Shown here: positions 55,241 to 64,000 of the stretch, in pieces
How the letters are laid out: each line of letters begins with the position of its first letter
How positions within the stretch are numbered: the first letter of the stretch is position 1
DNA from: Prochlorococcus marinus str. MIT 0918
Lineage (GTDB): Bacteria; Cyanobacteriota; Cyanobacteriia; PCC-6307; Cyanobiaceae
Direction of reading: 5' to 3'
DNA: 64,000 bases
NCBI RefSeq assembly: GCF_027359415.1
Contig: NZ_CP114780.1
Span: 1,510,764-1,574,763 of the forward strand
Position numbers and translations under genes: made by a program
The notes under the pieces: model-generated
Databases searched by the model: none
What the model was told of the DNA's origin: nothing
The model's input: only the letters and a program-made list of their open reading frames with translations

Positions 55241-56650
55241 GTGATTGTGAAAGATAGGATCTCTAGAGGCCATAAAAGTTTCGGAGGGCGAAAAAGCAAT
55301 TCGAAAAGAGCGAATCAATTTGATTTGCTTTGGCGAATTCAAAGGTCGTTGAGCTGGCTATTGCCAGGGCTTGTCCTAAAAAGATGGTTGATTATATCTG
55401 GGATTGGATTAATAGTAGCTTTTTTCGGAGCATCTATATGGGCTGATTTGAGGCCAATTTATTGGCTAGTTGAAGGTATCTTCTTTTTAATTGGAGCAAT
55501 TACGAAGTTTTTGCCACGAAGTATTACGGGACCATTGGTATTTCTTCTTGGTATTTCTCTTGTAATATGGGGTCAGAGTAGAAGCTTTACATCTATACAG
55601 AAGGCAGTAGCACCTGATAAGGATGCTCTTTTGCTAGATGCTTTGCGTGCTAAAAGTAAACTCAATAGAGGACCGAATATTGTTGCAATAGGAGGGGGGA
55701 CAGGACTTTCTACTCTGCTTAAAGGGCTGAAAAAATATAGCAGTCGAATTACAGCAATTGTGACTGTTGCTGATGATGGAGGGAGTAGTGGAATTTTGAG
55801 GAGGGAGCTAGGTGTTCAGCCCCCTGGGGATATAAGAAATTGTTTGGCTGCTCTCTCTACTGAAGAATCTCTTCTAACAAGGCTTTTCCAATATCGCTTT
55901 TCCTCTGGCACAGGATTAGTTGGCCATAGTTTTGGGAATTTGTTTTTATCTGCTTTAACTTCGATTACTGGCAATCTTGAAACAGCTATAACAGCTTCAA
56001 GTCGTGTACTTGCTGTTCAAGGCCAAGTTGTCCCTGCTACTAATGCAGATGTTAGTTTATGGGCTGAGCTGGAAAATGGCGATCGAATTGAAGGTGAGTC
56101 TGCGATTGGGAAGGTTAGATCTCCTATTGCAAGAATTGGATGTTATCCAGAATACCCAGCAGCACTACCTAGTGCGATAGAGGCAATAGAAAATGCCGAA
56201 TTAATTGTGCTTGGGCCAGGTAGTTTATATACATCTCTTTTACCTAATTTGCTTGTTCCGCAAATTGTTGAGGCAATACAAAAGAGCAAAGCCCCTAAAA
56301 TATATATATGCAACTTAATGACTCAACCTGGAGAGACTGATGGTCTTGATGTAACAGGTCATGTAAGGGCTATTGAAGCTCAACTGGCTAGTCTTGGGAT
56401 TACAAGAAGAATTTTTAATTTTATCTTGGCGCATGAATCTGTCGCGCCTTCACCTTTGCTTGATTATTATCTTTCAAGAGGTGCGGAACCAGTTCAATGT
56501 GATTTAAATAGTCTTCGAGCCCAAGGGTATAAAGTTTTTACTGCATCGTTACAAAAAGGCATCTCAACTAGTGCAACATTGCGCCATGATCCTGCCCGCC
56601 TTTCAAGAGCTGTGATGCATTTTTACAGAAAATATAAAAGAGAAAATTAA
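55241..56650 (+). CDS. yvcK: YvcK/CofD-like protein with N-terminal membrane helices
   Basis: A 469-residue protein. Two or three hydrophobic segments in the first 130 residues precede a CofD/YvcK-type domain starting [20 protein letters not shown], followed by [21 protein letters not shown] and [10 protein letters not shown]. YvcK-type proteins bind UDP-GlcNAc and affect carbon metabolism and cell shape. The N-terminal membrane part is a cyanobacterial feature. GTG at 55241 starts it; another GTG at 55247 is possible. It overlaps ndhJ by four bases at its end. Confidence 0.9.
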   Translation: MIVKDRISRGHKSFGGRKSNSKRANQFDLLWRIQRSLSWLLPGLVLKRWLIISGIGLIVAFFGASIWADLRPIYWLVEGIFFLIGAITKFLPRSITGPLVFLLGISLVIWGQSRSFTSIQKAVAPDKDALLLDALRAKSKLNRGPNIVAIGGGTGLSTLLKGLKKYSSRITAIVTVADDGGSSGILRRELGVQPPGDIRNCLAALSTEESLLTRLFQYRFSSGTGLVGHSFGNLFLSALTSITGNLETAITASSRVLAVQGQVVPATNADVSLWAELENGDRIEGESAIGKVRSPIARIGCYPEYPAALPSAIEAIENAELIVLGPGSLYTSLLPNLLVPQIVEAIQKSKAPKIYICNLMTQPGETDGLDVTGHVRAIEAQLASLGITRRIFNFILAHESVAPSPLLDYYLSRGAEPVQCDLNSLRAQGYKVFTASLQKGISTSATLRHDPARLSRAVMHFYRKYKREN

Positions 56651-57189
56651 TATGCATCTTGCATTTCGTAAAAGTCTGGCTGAATATAGTCTTTTCTTAA
56701 TGGCCATCCTTTCCAATCTTCTGGCATTAATAATCTTTTTAGACGTGGATGACCATCGTAAATAATACCAAACATATCAAAAGTTTCCCTCTCTTGCCAA
56801 TCAGAACCTCGAAATATTTTATAAAGAGATGGTACAGTTAAATCCCCATTTCTATCAAGGAATACTTTTAACCTTACTTCTCTAGGTTGCTTGCTTTTAA
56901 AATAATCTTCTATAGAAATTAGATGGTAGAAAGAAACTAGATTTGCACCTGGGCCTTCATCATATCCGCCTTGACATTGAAGGTAATTAAATCCTATTTC
57001 TTTTAACTTTAATACAACATCAATCAGTTTGCTTGGTGCTAAATTGATAATTTCTATTCCGATATGATCAGGTGCACTGTTTGTATGCTCTAATCCTTCA
57101 TTTGTTAAAAAGTTGCTGATAGGACCAGTCTCATTGACTTGCTCTTTTTCAGAAATATTTTCAATTTTATTGCTCTCTTCTTTTTCCAT
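56647..57189 (-). CDS. ndhJ: NAD(P)H-quinone oxidoreductase subunit J
   Basis: NdhJ belongs to the peripheral arm of the cyanobacterial NDH-1 complex, which accepts electrons from ferredoxin and takes part in cyclic electron flow and respiration. The 180-residue protein shows [19 protein letters not shown] and the signature [19 protein letters not shown]. It ends with LPLRKDY-like [19 protein letters not shown]. It is the last gene of ndhC-ndhK-ndhJ. Confidence 0.97.
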   Translation of the reverse strand: MEKEESNKIENISEKEQVNETGPISNFLTNEGLEHTNSAPDHIGIEIINLAPSKLIDVVLKLKEIGFNYLQCQGGYDEGPGANLVSFYHLISIEDYFKSKQPREVRLKVFLDRNGDLTVPSLYKIFRGSDWQERETFDMFGIIYDGHPRLKRLLMPEDWKGWPLRKDYIQPDFYEMQDAY

Positions 57190-57210
57190 GATTAGATTAA
57201 TTTAATTAAT

Positions 57211-57945
57211 TCAGTTAGAAGAAGTTTGTTTTTCTTCTTCTCTTTCTTTTTTAGTTTCTATTTTAATATTTGTTGAAGGGTTTAGCATTATAGATTCATC
57301 ATCAGTTTTTAAATTTAAGTATTGGCCATTAGTTAATGGTGAAACTCTTTTCATTTGATGTGGAATCGTGAAGTAACGATGAGTTGGAGCTATTTTTTCT
57401 CGATCAGTAAATGATTCATTCCCTACTTTTTTTCTTAGCTTTATGACTGCATCAAAGATAGCTTCTGGCCTTGGAGGACAACCTGGTAAATAAAGGTCTA
57501 CGGGAATTAATTTGTCCACTCCCCTTACAGCAGTAGTTGAGTCTGCACTGAACATTCCCCCTGTAATGGTGCAAGCCCCCATAGCAATTACATATTTTGG
57601 ATCTGGCATTTGCTCATAAAGTCTTACTAAAGCCGGTGCCATTTTCATTGTCACTGTCCCTGCCACTATTAAAAGGTCTGCTTGTCGTGGTGAACTTCTA
57701 GGTACAAGTCCAAACCTGTCAAAGTCAAATCTAGAACCAATTAAAGCAGCGAATTCTATAAAACAACATGCAGTTCCATATAAAAGCGGCCATAAGCTGC
57801 TTAATCTTGCCCAATTATGAAGATCATCAAGGCTTGTAAGAATTATGTTTTCGCTTAGGTCACTAGTTATTTGCGGTGCACCAACTGGGCCACAAGTAGC
57901 CTCACGAATGTCTCGAATAGCATCTTTTGAAGGAAGATCAGTCAC
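57211..57945 (-). CDS. ndhK: NAD(P)H-quinone oxidoreductase subunit K
   Basis: NdhK carries the N2-type 4Fe-4S cluster that hands electrons to plastoquinone. The 244-residue protein contains cluster cysteines in [21 protein letters not shown] and [11 protein letters not shown]. The start is GTG at 57945, four bases after the ndhC stop. The C-terminal 30 residues are an acidic, lysine-rich tail with no clear role. Confidence 0.97.
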   Translation of the reverse strand: MTDLPSKDAIRDIREATCGPVGAPQITSDLSENIILTSLDDLHNWARLSSLWPLLYGTACCFIEFAALIGSRFDFDRFGLVPRSSPRQADLLIVAGTVTMKMAPALVRLYEQMPDPKYVIAMGACTITGGMFSADSTTAVRGVDKLIPVDLYLPGCPPRPEAIFDAVIKLRKKVGNESFTDREKIAPTHRYFTIPHQMKRVSPLTNGQYLNLKTDDESIMLNPSTNIKIETKKEREEEKQTSSN

Positions 57946-57949
57946 TTAA

Positions 57950-58312
57950 TTAGCTCCATTCAAGTGCTCCTTTGCGCCAGGCATATGCTAGTGCAACAAT
58001 TAGAATTGAGATGAATATGAGCGCTTCAATAAATGCTAATAAACCAAGCTTGTGAAATGCAACTGCCCAAGGATAAAGAAATACAGTCTCAACATCAAAA
58101 ATCACAAAAACAAGCGCGAACATGTAATAACGAATATTAAATTGAATCCATGCACCACCTATAGGTTCCATCCCTGATTCATAGGTCAGCTCTCTTTCCC
58201 CGGATTTGCTTAATGGAGATATAAGTTTGTTTGTGACTAATGCCAGAATGGGCACAGCCGCTGAAATTAAAAGAAAGCCAAGAAATGCGTCGTAACCCTG
58301 AAGAGCAAACAT
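57950..58312 (-). CDS. ndhC: NAD(P)H-quinone oxidoreductase subunit 3
   Basis: NdhC is a three-helix membrane subunit of NDH-1. The 120-residue protein has the loop [17 protein letters not shown] with the conserved glutamate and glycine residues, and [20 protein letters not shown] in helix 2. It heads ndhC-ndhK-ndhJ and is divergent from rubA. Confidence 0.97.
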   Translation of the reverse strand: MFALQGYDAFLGFLLISAAVPILALVTNKLISPLSKSGERELTYESGMEPIGGAWIQFNIRYYMFALVFVIFDVETVFLYPWAVAFHKLGLLAFIEALIFISILIVALAYAWRKGALEWS

Positions 58313-58397
58313 GATGCATCAAAAACTTTATTATTATTTTGACACTCACTTAAGCGCACTTTCCTAGATAGAGTTGGGTTGTGTGAAAGTGCAAACG

Positions 58398-58832
58398 GTG
58401 AGCGATGAACTGAACAATGCATTTGATCAGTCTAAATCCAATGAAATGGAATTTAGTACTGATGATGGTGCAAAACAAAACTCTGATCAAAAAAAACCAG
58501 ATCTCCCGAGAGATCTTAGTTTTAATAGATTTGAATGCAGAGGTTGTGGTTATGTTTATGACCCTAAAGAAGGCCTTAAAAAATATGGAATTCCTCCAGG
58601 GACCTCTTTTTTAGATCTTGACCAAATAAGTTTTAGATGCCCAGTTTGCAGAGCAAGATACCCAGCGTATAAGGATATAGGAGCTAAATTTGAACCTGCT
58701 GATGGATTTGAAGATAATGTGGTTTATGGCTTTGGTTTTAATACTCTTCCACCAGGGCAGAAGAATGTACTTATTTTTGGTGGGTTAGCTTTTGCTGCTG
58801 CTTGTTTCTTGTCCCTCTATTCCTTGCATTAA
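58398..58832 (+). CDS. rubA: Rubredoxin, membrane-anchored
   Basis: RubA is a thylakoid rubredoxin needed for photosystem II assembly. An acidic N-terminal region of about 50 residues precedes the iron site with two CxxC pairs ([11 protein letters not shown] and [13 protein letters not shown]). A C-terminal membrane helix follows ([20 protein letters not shown]). The frame opens with TTG at 58374; GTG at 58398 (144 residues) is preferred. It leads the rubA-ycf48-psbEFLJ block. Confidence 0.95.
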   Translation: MSDELNNAFDQSKSNEMEFSTDDGAKQNSDQKKPDLPRDLSFNRFECRGCGYVYDPKEGLKKYGIPPGTSFLDLDQISFRCPVCRARYPAYKDIGAKFEPADGFEDNVVYGFGFNTLPPGQKNVLIFGGLAFAAACFLSLYSLH

Positions 58833-58839
58833 GAAAATC

Positions 58840-59859
58840 ATGAAAAAACTACTAGTTTATTCTTTCAATCTCATATTAATTCTCTGCCTAGGCTTAGGTC
58901 TAAGTGGGTGTGTTACAACTACAAGACTTCCTACTCAACAAATGAGCCCATGGGAAGAAATTAAATTAGCGAGCGATGATAATCCATTAGATATTGGATT
59001 TGTAGACGATAGTCATGGGTTTTTAGTAGGGGCAAATAGGTTGATTCTCGAAACAAATGATGGTGGAGTTACTTGGCAAGATAGAGACTTAGAAATTCCG
59101 AGCGAAGAAAATTTTAGGCTAATGAGTATTGATTTTAAAGGTGAGGAAGGATGGCTGGTGGGCCAACCTAATTTGATTATGCATAGTGATAATGCTGGGA
59201 AAACCTGGACTCGTTTATTACTTGGAAATAAATTACCAGGAAACCCTTATTTAATAACTACTCTTGATAAAGACTCAGCTGAACTCGCGACTACCGCAGG
59301 TGCTGTTTATCAAACAACTGATGGAGGAAATAATTGGGAAGCAAGGGTTGCTGAAGCTTCTGGTGGGGTTAGGGATTTGCGTAGAAGAGATGATGGGTCT
59401 TATGTAAGCGTTAGTAGTTTAGGAAATTTCTTTGTCACCTTAGATAAAGAAGATCAAACATGGCAGTCTCATCAAAGGGCTAGTAGTAAGAGAGTTCAAA
59501 CATTGGGATTTCAACCTAATGGACAGCTTTGGATGCTTTCAAGAGGAGCTGAAATTCGTTTAAATGAACAAGCTGATGATTATGAGAGTTGGTCAAAACC
59601 AATTATTCCTTTAGTTAATGGTTATAACTATTTGGATATGGCTTGGGACCCTGAAGGTGAAATTTGGGCTGCAGGTGGGAATGGAACTCTTTTAGTCAGT
59701 AAAGATGAAGGAAAAACTTGGGAAAAAGATCCAATTGGTTACGCAACTCCAACAAATTTTATTCGAATATTTTTTATAGAAAATTCCCAGACTAATTCCT
59801 CTAAAGGCTTTGCCCTAGGGGAAAGAGGACATGTTTTGCGCTGGGTTGGGGATGCATAA
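58840..59859 (+). CDS. ycf48: Photosystem II assembly factor Ycf48 (HCF136), lipoprotein
   Basis: Ycf48 binds newly made D1 and helps form the reaction centre. The 339-residue protein has a lipoprotein signal with lipobox LSGC ([15 protein letters not shown]). A seven-bladed beta-propeller follows, with repeated (S/T)xDxGxTW-type motifs: [39 protein letters not shown] and [11 protein letters not shown]. The start at ATG 58840 is supported by the signal peptide; upstream in-frame codons lie within rubA. Confidence 0.97.
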   Translation: MKKLLVYSFNLILILCLGLGLSGCVTTTRLPTQQMSPWEEIKLASDDNPLDIGFVDDSHGFLVGANRLILETNDGGVTWQDRDLEIPSEENFRLMSIDFKGEEGWLVGQPNLIMHSDNAGKTWTRLLLGNKLPGNPYLITTLDKDSAELATTAGAVYQTTDGGNNWEARVAEASGGVRDLRRRDDGSYVSVSSLGNFFVTLDKEDQTWQSHQRASSKRVQTLGFQPNGQLWMLSRGAEIRLNEQADDYESWSKPIIPLVNGYNYLDMAWDPEGEIWAAGGNGTLLVSKDEGKTWEKDPIGYATPTNFIRIFFIENSQTNSSKGFALGERGHVLRWVGDA

Positions 59860-59958
59860 ATTGGATTTAAATGCACAACGCTCTGTAACCATGCTGATAA
59901 ACCTGCCCTATCTTTAGTAACACCCTTGTAGGATCTAGCAGATAATACGCGTGAGGCT

Positions 59959-60207
59959 ATGGCTGCCGGCTCCACCGGGGAACGCCCGTTTTTTGAGATC
60001 ATTACCAGTGTCCGTTATTGGATTATCCATGCTGTGACACTGCCAGCGATCTTTATCGCAGGATTTTTATTTGTGTCAACTGGCCTTGCCTATGACGCAT
60101 TTGGAACTCCACGACCAGATACTTATTTTCAGGCTTCTGAAAGTAAGGCTCCAGTAGTGACGCAACGCTTTGAGTCAAAAGCTCAACTTGATCTGCGCCT
60201 GAAATAA
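59959..60207 (+). CDS. psbE: Cytochrome b559 alpha subunit
   Basis: PsbE is the alpha subunit of cytochrome b559 in photosystem II. The 82-residue protein has [20 protein letters not shown] with the haem-binding histidine, then one membrane helix and the luminal [13 protein letters not shown] motif. It starts the compact psbEFLJ operon, three bases before psbF and 99 bases after ycf48. A GATAAT near 59940 could be its -10 element. Confidence 0.98.
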   Translation: MAAGSTGERPFFEIITSVRYWIIHAVTLPAIFIAGFLFVSTGLAYDAFGTPRPDTYFQASESKAPVVTQRFESKAQLDLRLK

Positions 60208-60210
60208 CCA

Positions 60211-60357
60211 ATGACAAATTCTTCTTCTCCCTTACAGGCTGTTGAAGTCCGCACCTACCCAGTTTTTACGGTGCGCTGGCTTGCAGTTCATGCTTTGGCA
60301 ATTCCAACAGTATTTTTCTTAGGTGCCATTGCTGCTATGCAGTTCATCCGTCGTTAA
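60211..60357 (+). CDS. psbF: Cytochrome b559 beta subunit
   Basis: The 48-residue PsbF reads [20 protein letters not shown] followed by [14 protein letters not shown]. The histidine in [11 protein letters not shown] is the second axial ligand of the haem shared with PsbE. The gene runs from ATG 60211 to TAA 60355-60357, between psbE and psbL. Confidence 0.98.
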   Translation: MTNSSSPLQAVEVRTYPVFTVRWLAVHALAIPTVFFLGAIAAMQFIRR

Positions 60358-60379
60358 TTTACGACTTACTTTTTTAGCT

Positions 60380-60499
60380 ATGCAAGTCAATCCAAATCCA
60401 AACAAGCTTTCGGTTGAGCTGAACCGAACAAGCCTTTATCTAGGGCTTTTGCTTGTTTTTGTTCTAGGGATTTTGTTCTCAAGCTATTTCTTTAATTAA
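60380..60499 (+). CDS. psbL: Photosystem II protein PsbL
   Basis: The 39-residue PsbL reads [20 protein letters not shown] followed by [19 protein letters not shown]. The [20 protein letters not shown] core is diagnostic. PsbL stabilises QA in photosystem II. It lies 22 bases after psbF and 14 bases before psbJ. Confidence 0.98.
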   Translation: MQVNPNPNKLSVELNRTSLYLGLLLVFVLGILFSSYFFN

Positions 60500-60513
60500 A
60501 TTCTTCTTTAATC

Positions 60514-60711
60514 ATGAGCTCTAAATTAAAGGGACCTGATGGACGTCTACCAGACAGGCTTCCAGATGGTCGACCAGCTGTTTCATGGGAACGACGTTGG
60601 ACAGAAGGGCAACTACCTTTATGGTTAGTAGCAACTGCAGGAGGCATTGCAGTTATTTTTGTTCTAGGTATTTTCTTCTATGGTTCTTATACAGGCGTAG
60701 GTTCTGCTTAA
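60514..60711 (+). CDS. psbJ: Photosystem II protein PsbJ
   Basis: The 65-residue PsbJ has the C-terminal part GRIPLW-like [20 protein letters not shown] and [14 protein letters not shown] typical of the family. It has a longer, polar N-terminus ([20 protein letters not shown]) than freshwater PsbJ (about 39-40 residues), as I recall for marine Prochlorococcus and Synechococcus. It ends the psbEFLJ operon. Confidence 0.96.
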   Translation: MSSKLKGPDGRLPDRLPDGRPAVSWERRWTEGQLPLWLVATAGGIAVIFVLGIFFYGSYTGVGSA

Positions 60712-60727
60712 GTAATCTGGAATAAAA

Positions 60728-61675
60728 TTATTTTTCATTGAAGTTTCCCCAGTAACTTTCTGTAAAAAGGTTTATTTTTACTCGAGTCTTCTGGGGAACT
60801 TTATCTTTTGAGGTCATAAGGCTGTTTTTTAGTGCTTTATGGGCATCGCTATTTGGCCTTGTTGATGAAATTCTTTTTGCAGTAGAAGTTATTATTTTAG
60901 TTGCGAGCTTTGCGTTGGTTGAAAGGTTATCTAAAACCATATCTACACTTACATTCCCATATCCTTCATGCCAACAGTCGTAGTCAGTCACCATAGATAA
61001 TGAAGAGTATGCGATTTCAGCTTCTCTAGCTAATCTTGCTTCTGTATGGTTTGTCATCCCAATAACTTTGCACCCCCAACTTCGATAAAGATTAGATTCG
61101 GCTTTTGTAGAAAATGCTGGTCCTTCCATTGCAAGATAAGTGCCACCTTTATGAATTTGGCGGCCTTCAGGCATTAGCTTTTCTCCTTCTTCAGTGAGTA
61201 ATCTAGATAATGTGGGGCAAAAAGGATCTGCCATGGTTACATGAGCCACAGCACCGTCAGAAAAAAAAGTTAAAGGCCTTTGATGAGTTCTATCAATAAA
61301 CTGATCAGGTACAACCATATCCAAAGGCCTTACTTGTTCTTGTAGAGATCCAACTGCGGATGGTGAAAGAATCCACCTTACATTTAATGACCTTAAAGCC
61401 CAGATGTTGGCTCTGTAAGGAACTTCAGTAGGAGTAAAAGTGTGATGCCTTCCATGTCGGGCTAGAAAAACCACTTCCATTCCTTCTAGATTGCCTAAGC
61501 GCAAATTGTCAGATGGTTTGCCGTATGGTGTTTCAATTTCTAATTCTTTTACATCTTTAAGATTTTCTATTGAATAAAGACCGCTCCCACCTAAAACACC
61601 AAGCTTTGCATTCTCTAAAAAAGAAGGCTGGTTGGCTTGTTCAATATCATTTGAAGGAAAATGTTGGTTGATCAT
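60728..61675 (-). CDS. mtnP: 5'-methylthioadenosine phosphorylase
   Basis: MtnP splits methylthioadenosine with phosphate, starting methionine salvage. The 315-residue protein has LGVLGGSGLYSI, the phosphate-binding FLARHGRHHTFTPTEV-type segment, the MEGPAFSTKAESN motif and MTNHTEARLAREAEI. The ATG at 61675 lies 15 bases inside the oppositely directed SelD-fusion gene, and no in-frame ATG lies between it and the conserved core. It is convergent with psbJ. Confidence 0.95.
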   Translation of the reverse strand: MINQHFPSNDIEQANQPSFLENAKLGVLGGSGLYSIENLKDVKELEIETPYGKPSDNLRLGNLEGMEVVFLARHGRHHTFTPTEVPYRANIWALRSLNVRWILSPSAVGSLQEQVRPLDMVVPDQFIDRTHQRPLTFFSDGAVAHVTMADPFCPTLSRLLTEEGEKLMPEGRQIHKGGTYLAMEGPAFSTKAESNLYRSWGCKVIGMTNHTEARLAREAEIAYSSLSMVTDYDCWHEGYGNVSVDMVLDNLSTNAKLATKIITSTAKRISSTRPNSDAHKALKNSLMTSKDKVPQKTRVKINLFTESYWGNFNEK

Positions 61676-63841
61676 CTTTTGTTATTAGGAGGTGGCCATA
61701 CCCATGCACTTATTTTGCTGCGTTGGGCAATGAATCCACATTTAAGGCCAAAGGGTTTGATAACTTTGATAAATAGAGATAGTACATCTATTTATTCAGG
61801 AATGTTTCCTGGCCTTGTTGCAGGAAATTATCAGTTAGAGGATTCTTCAATAGACTTAAGAAAATTGGCATCGTGTGCTGGGGTCTCTTTTATTGTTGGG
61901 GAAATTAATGCATTAGATCTTAATGAAAAGAGAGTTTTTATTAACTCTCGTTCTTCTATTGGCTTTTCAAAGTTAAGCATCGATGTTGGATCTGAAACTG
62001 CTGTAGATGCCAAAACATTAAAAATACTTTTAGATAAGAGTTTAAGTGTTCCTATCAAGCCCTTTAAAAAATCTTTCCAATGGATAAAAAATTTAGATTT
62101 AGATAGCGCCTCTAAAACACCATTAACAGTTATAGGGTCGGGACTTGCTGCCATTGAAATTGTTTTTGCATTAAAGAAAAGGTGGCCAAGTAGAAGAATT
62201 AGATTGAGAGCTCATTTGAACAAGCTAGATAAACATTTTAAGCATGCATTGAATCGCGCTAAGATTGAAATATTAGATGAAACAGCTTTAATCTTTGGCC
62301 CTGCATTGTTATGTACGGGGAACCAAGCTCCTCAATGGCTAAAAGCAAGTGGTTTGGAGGTTAATAAGAGTGGCAGGATTCTTACTAAAGCTACTTTTGA
62401 GGTTCTTGGACAATCAGATATATTTGCTGTTGGTGATTGTGGATTGTTAGAAAACAATAATCGCTCTCCATCTGGTGTATGGGCAGTTAGAGCAGCAAAA
62501 CCTTTAGCTAAAAATATTGAAAGATCTTTTGCTGGTGAAAGCCTTATTTCTTGGCACCCTCAAAAAAATGCTTTGCAGTTGGTCGGAGGTTATGCAAATC
62601 CTTATAAAAAAAATGCTGTGTTTGTTTGGGGTCCTTTCCTATTTGGCTTTAAAAATATCTTTTGGAAATTGAAAGAGATTTTAGATAAAAGCTTTATAGA
62701 AAAGTTCAAGAATTTGGCAACAATGGAAAATGAACAATCAATGGATGGTTGTAGAGGTTGTGCTGCGAAAATTTCAGCTACATGCCTTAACTCTGCTTTA
62801 AAAGCATCTGATCTTCAAGAATTACAAAGCAGTCCAGAAGATGCAGCTTTAGTAGCATCTTTTGCAAAAGGTCTTTCTTGGTTTCAAAGTGTAGATGGAT
62901 TTCCTGCACTTATAAGTGATCCTTGGTTGAATGCGCGCTTAACTTCTTTACACGCTTGTTCTGATTTGTGGGCAAAAGGTTCATCTGTTGCTTCTGCTCA
63001 AGCCTTGATTACTCTCCCAGCTGTTTCGCCAACTTTGCAAGAGGAAATGCTGATTCAGTGTATTACTGGAATTAAATCTGCATTAGAACCTCAGGGAGCC
63101 AAGCTGATTGGAGGCCATACTTTTGAATCTAGAGCCCCAGTGCCCTTTTCAATCACTATGGGGATAGAGGTCTCTTTATCAGTAAATGGCTTTATAGCTG
63201 AAAATGAAGGTGAACCTTTAAATAAATTTGGACTTCAATTAGGCGATCAGATCCTTATTAGTAAGGGGCTTGGCAGTGGTGTTATTTTTGCTGCAGCTAT
63301 GGAAGAGAATTGTCATTCTCATTATTTAGATCAAGCATTATTTGAACTTTCGCAAAGCCAACATATTCTTTTGGATGATATTAGATCAAACTGTCTGAAT
63401 TCCTCCCAGAAATCTTTAGTACATGCATGTACGGATATCACAGGTTTTGGGTTGCTCGGACATTTAGGGGAAATGATTCATGCAACAAACATTGATAGAT
63501 TAAAAGCGTGTTTACCGTTATTGAAAGTTAATCTTTTTGCTGACCGTATTCCAAGTTTAAATGGTGCAAAAAAACTTTTAAGATATGGCTATCATAGTAC
63601 TTTGGCCCCAGCTAATAGAACTGCTTGGTCTTTATTAAATCAAGGTAAAAACTCTTCAGGCCTTATAGAATTACTTTTTGATAGCATTTGCTCGGATAAC
63701 GAGGAAGTGGAAATCATTAAGGAGTTGTTAATTGACCCCCAAACATGTGGCCCTTTAATTATTTCTTGTAATTCAGACTTGGCTAAGAAACTTACAATTA
63801 ATTCCTCTTGGACAAGAATAGGAATAGTAGATTTATATTGA
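61661..63841 (+). CDS. selD: Fusion of NDH-2/flavoprotein oxidoreductase and selenide water dikinase
   Basis: A 726-residue two-domain protein. The first ~350 residues are a pyridine-nucleotide/FAD oxidoreductase (HLLLLGGGHTHALILLRW, VIGSGLAAIEIVFALKKRW, IFAVGDCGLL). The rest resembles SelD, which makes selenophosphate, with MDGCRGCAAKISATCLNSAL near residue 360, SPEDAALV and DITGFGLLGHLGEM. The catalytic position is cysteine, not selenocysteine. The same fusion is known in cyanobacteria. It starts at ATG 61661, overlapping divergent mtnP by 15 bases. Confidence 0.9.
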   Translation: MLVDHLLLLGGGHTHALILLRWAMNPHLRPKGLITLINRDSTSIYSGMFPGLVAGNYQLEDSSIDLRKLASCAGVSFIVGEINALDLNEKRVFINSRSSIGFSKLSIDVGSETAVDAKTLKILLDKSLSVPIKPFKKSFQWIKNLDLDSASKTPLTVIGSGLAAIEIVFALKKRWPSRRIRLRAHLNKLDKHFKHALNRAKIEILDETALIFGPALLCTGNQAPQWLKASGLEVNKSGRILTKATFEVLGQSDIFAVGDCGLLENNNRSPSGVWAVRAAKPLAKNIERSFAGESLISWHPQKNALQLVGGYANPYKKNAVFVWGPFLFGFKNIFWKLKEILDKSFIEKFKNLATMENEQSMDGCRGCAAKISATCLNSALKASDLQELQSSPEDAALVASFAKGLSWFQSVDGFPALISDPWLNARLTSLHACSDLWAKGSSVASAQALITLPAVSPTLQEEMLIQCITGIKSALEPQGAKLIGGHTFESRAPVPFSITMGIEVSLSVNGFIAENEGEPLNKFGLQLGDQILISKGLGSGVIFAAAMEENCHSHYLDQALFELSQSQHILLDDIRSNCLNSSQKSLVHACTDITGFGLLGHLGEMIHATNIDRLKACLPLLKVNLFADRIPSLNGAKKLLRYGYHSTLAPANRTAWSLLNQGKNSSGLIELLFDSICSDNEEVEIIKELLIDPQTCGPLIISCNSDLAKKLTINSSWTRIGIVDLY

Positions 63842-63846
63842 CTTAC

Positions 63847-64000
63847 CTATTTTAATTTAATATTTTTATTGAGTTCCATATCCCTTAACCTTTTTAATTC
63901 CATCCCTAATTCTGGGCCCTCGGACCAACCTTTTTTCATAAGGTTTTGAGCAGTAGTTTTTGACTTTATATGGCGCCATCTCCCCCACCAGTGCAATAAA
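63847..64000 (-). CDS. cca: CCA-adding tRNA nucleotidyltransferase / poly(A) polymerase family (C-terminal end)
   Basis: Only the last 50 residues or so are visible, ending at TAG 63849-63847. The tail reads GWSEGPELGMELKRLRDMEL and then a short lysine-asparagine end; a tryptophan-rich LLHWWGRWRHIKSKTTAQ precedes it. The GPELG..LKRLR motif is typical of the C-terminus of nucleotidyltransferases that add CCA to tRNA. The assignment rests on this short tail. It is convergent with the SelD fusion. Confidence 0.6.
   Translation of the reverse strand, partial: LLHWWGRWRHIKSKTTAQNLMKKGWSEGPELGMELKRLRDMELNKNIKLK

Noticed and set aside
59739-60002. 87-residue minus-strand frame across the ycf48-psbE gap
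   Set aside because: Most of it is antisense to ycf48 and psbE, both certain genes, and it has no recognisable features.

Overview
The window is AT-rich, densely packed cyanobacterial core chromosome, most likely from Prochlorococcus marinus and probably one of the low-light lineages. The reasons are the photosystem II genes (psbH, psbN, psbI, psbK, psbEFLJ), chlD, ndhCKJ, crtR, ntcA and many cyanobacteria-only families (DUF3177, DUF3084, DUF3146, DUF3181, DUF3155, DUF3769). Intergenic gaps are very short, ThyX replaces ThyA, and Shine-Dalgarno signals are weak. The strain was not identified. I saw no insertion sequence, prophage, integrase, CRISPR array or rRNA. The three tRNA genes have no island beside them.

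Layout. 0-3.4 kb: pyrB (cut by the edge), a 3-methyladenine DNA glycosylase without a normal start codon, a creatininase-family protein with gatC, crtR and tRNA-Leu. 3.6-12.5 kb: a Ycf66-like membrane protein, ileS, a DUF3177 protein, trmB, glmM, a TxlA-type thioredoxin, then a minus-strand cluster thyX-dcd-cobO-like. 12.7-19.2 kb: ntcA, a DUF3084 protein, an RNase H-fold protein, pth, tatA, psbH, then psbN, psbI and an OstA/LptD-like outer-membrane protein. 19.1-27.5 kb: leuD-leuC-cinA-glyA, tRNA-Arg, three small cyanobacterial proteins, murJ, sfsA. 27.3-33.8 kb: a 48-aa protein, amt1 behind a perfect NtcA box, ispH, a DoxX protein, purH, an esterase, a DUF3155 protein. 33.8-43 kb: a 352-nt intergenic region rich in hairpins, a Hik2-like sensor kinase, cobS, tgt, psbK, a Gfo/Idh/MocA oxidoreductase, a CorC/HlyC-type protein, tRNA-Met, pyrE, a YgfZ-like protein and a RecB-like nuclease. 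43-55 kb: phosphohexomutase, rdgB, carotenoid oxygenase, hisB, fabI, a thioredoxin-like protein, a DegT aminotransferase, a NUDIX hydrolase, folK, chlD and an MCE/ABC lipid-transport pair. 55-64 kb: yvcK, ndhJ-ndhK-ndhC, rubA-ycf48-psbEFLJ, mtnP, a flavoprotein-SelD fusion and the tail of a CCA-adding enzyme.

How the genes fit together. The rubA-ycf48-psbEFLJ block combines photosystem II assembly factors with cytochrome b559 and its small partners. The thyX-dcd-cobO-like cluster points to deoxynucleotide supply, possibly linked to a B12-dependent ribonucleotide reductase encoded elsewhere. ntcA and amt1 lie 15 kb apart and are joined by a regulator-to-target site in the amt1 promoter.

I found no clearly new biological system. 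The observations most worth checking are the two genes without canonical starts, a possible frameshift at the start of the DUF3769 gene, a 44-bp perfect palindrome shared by a terminator and the leuD coding end, the cobO homologue with a destroyed P-loop, the hairpin-rich intergenic region, and the head-to-head overlap of mtnP with the SelD fusion.
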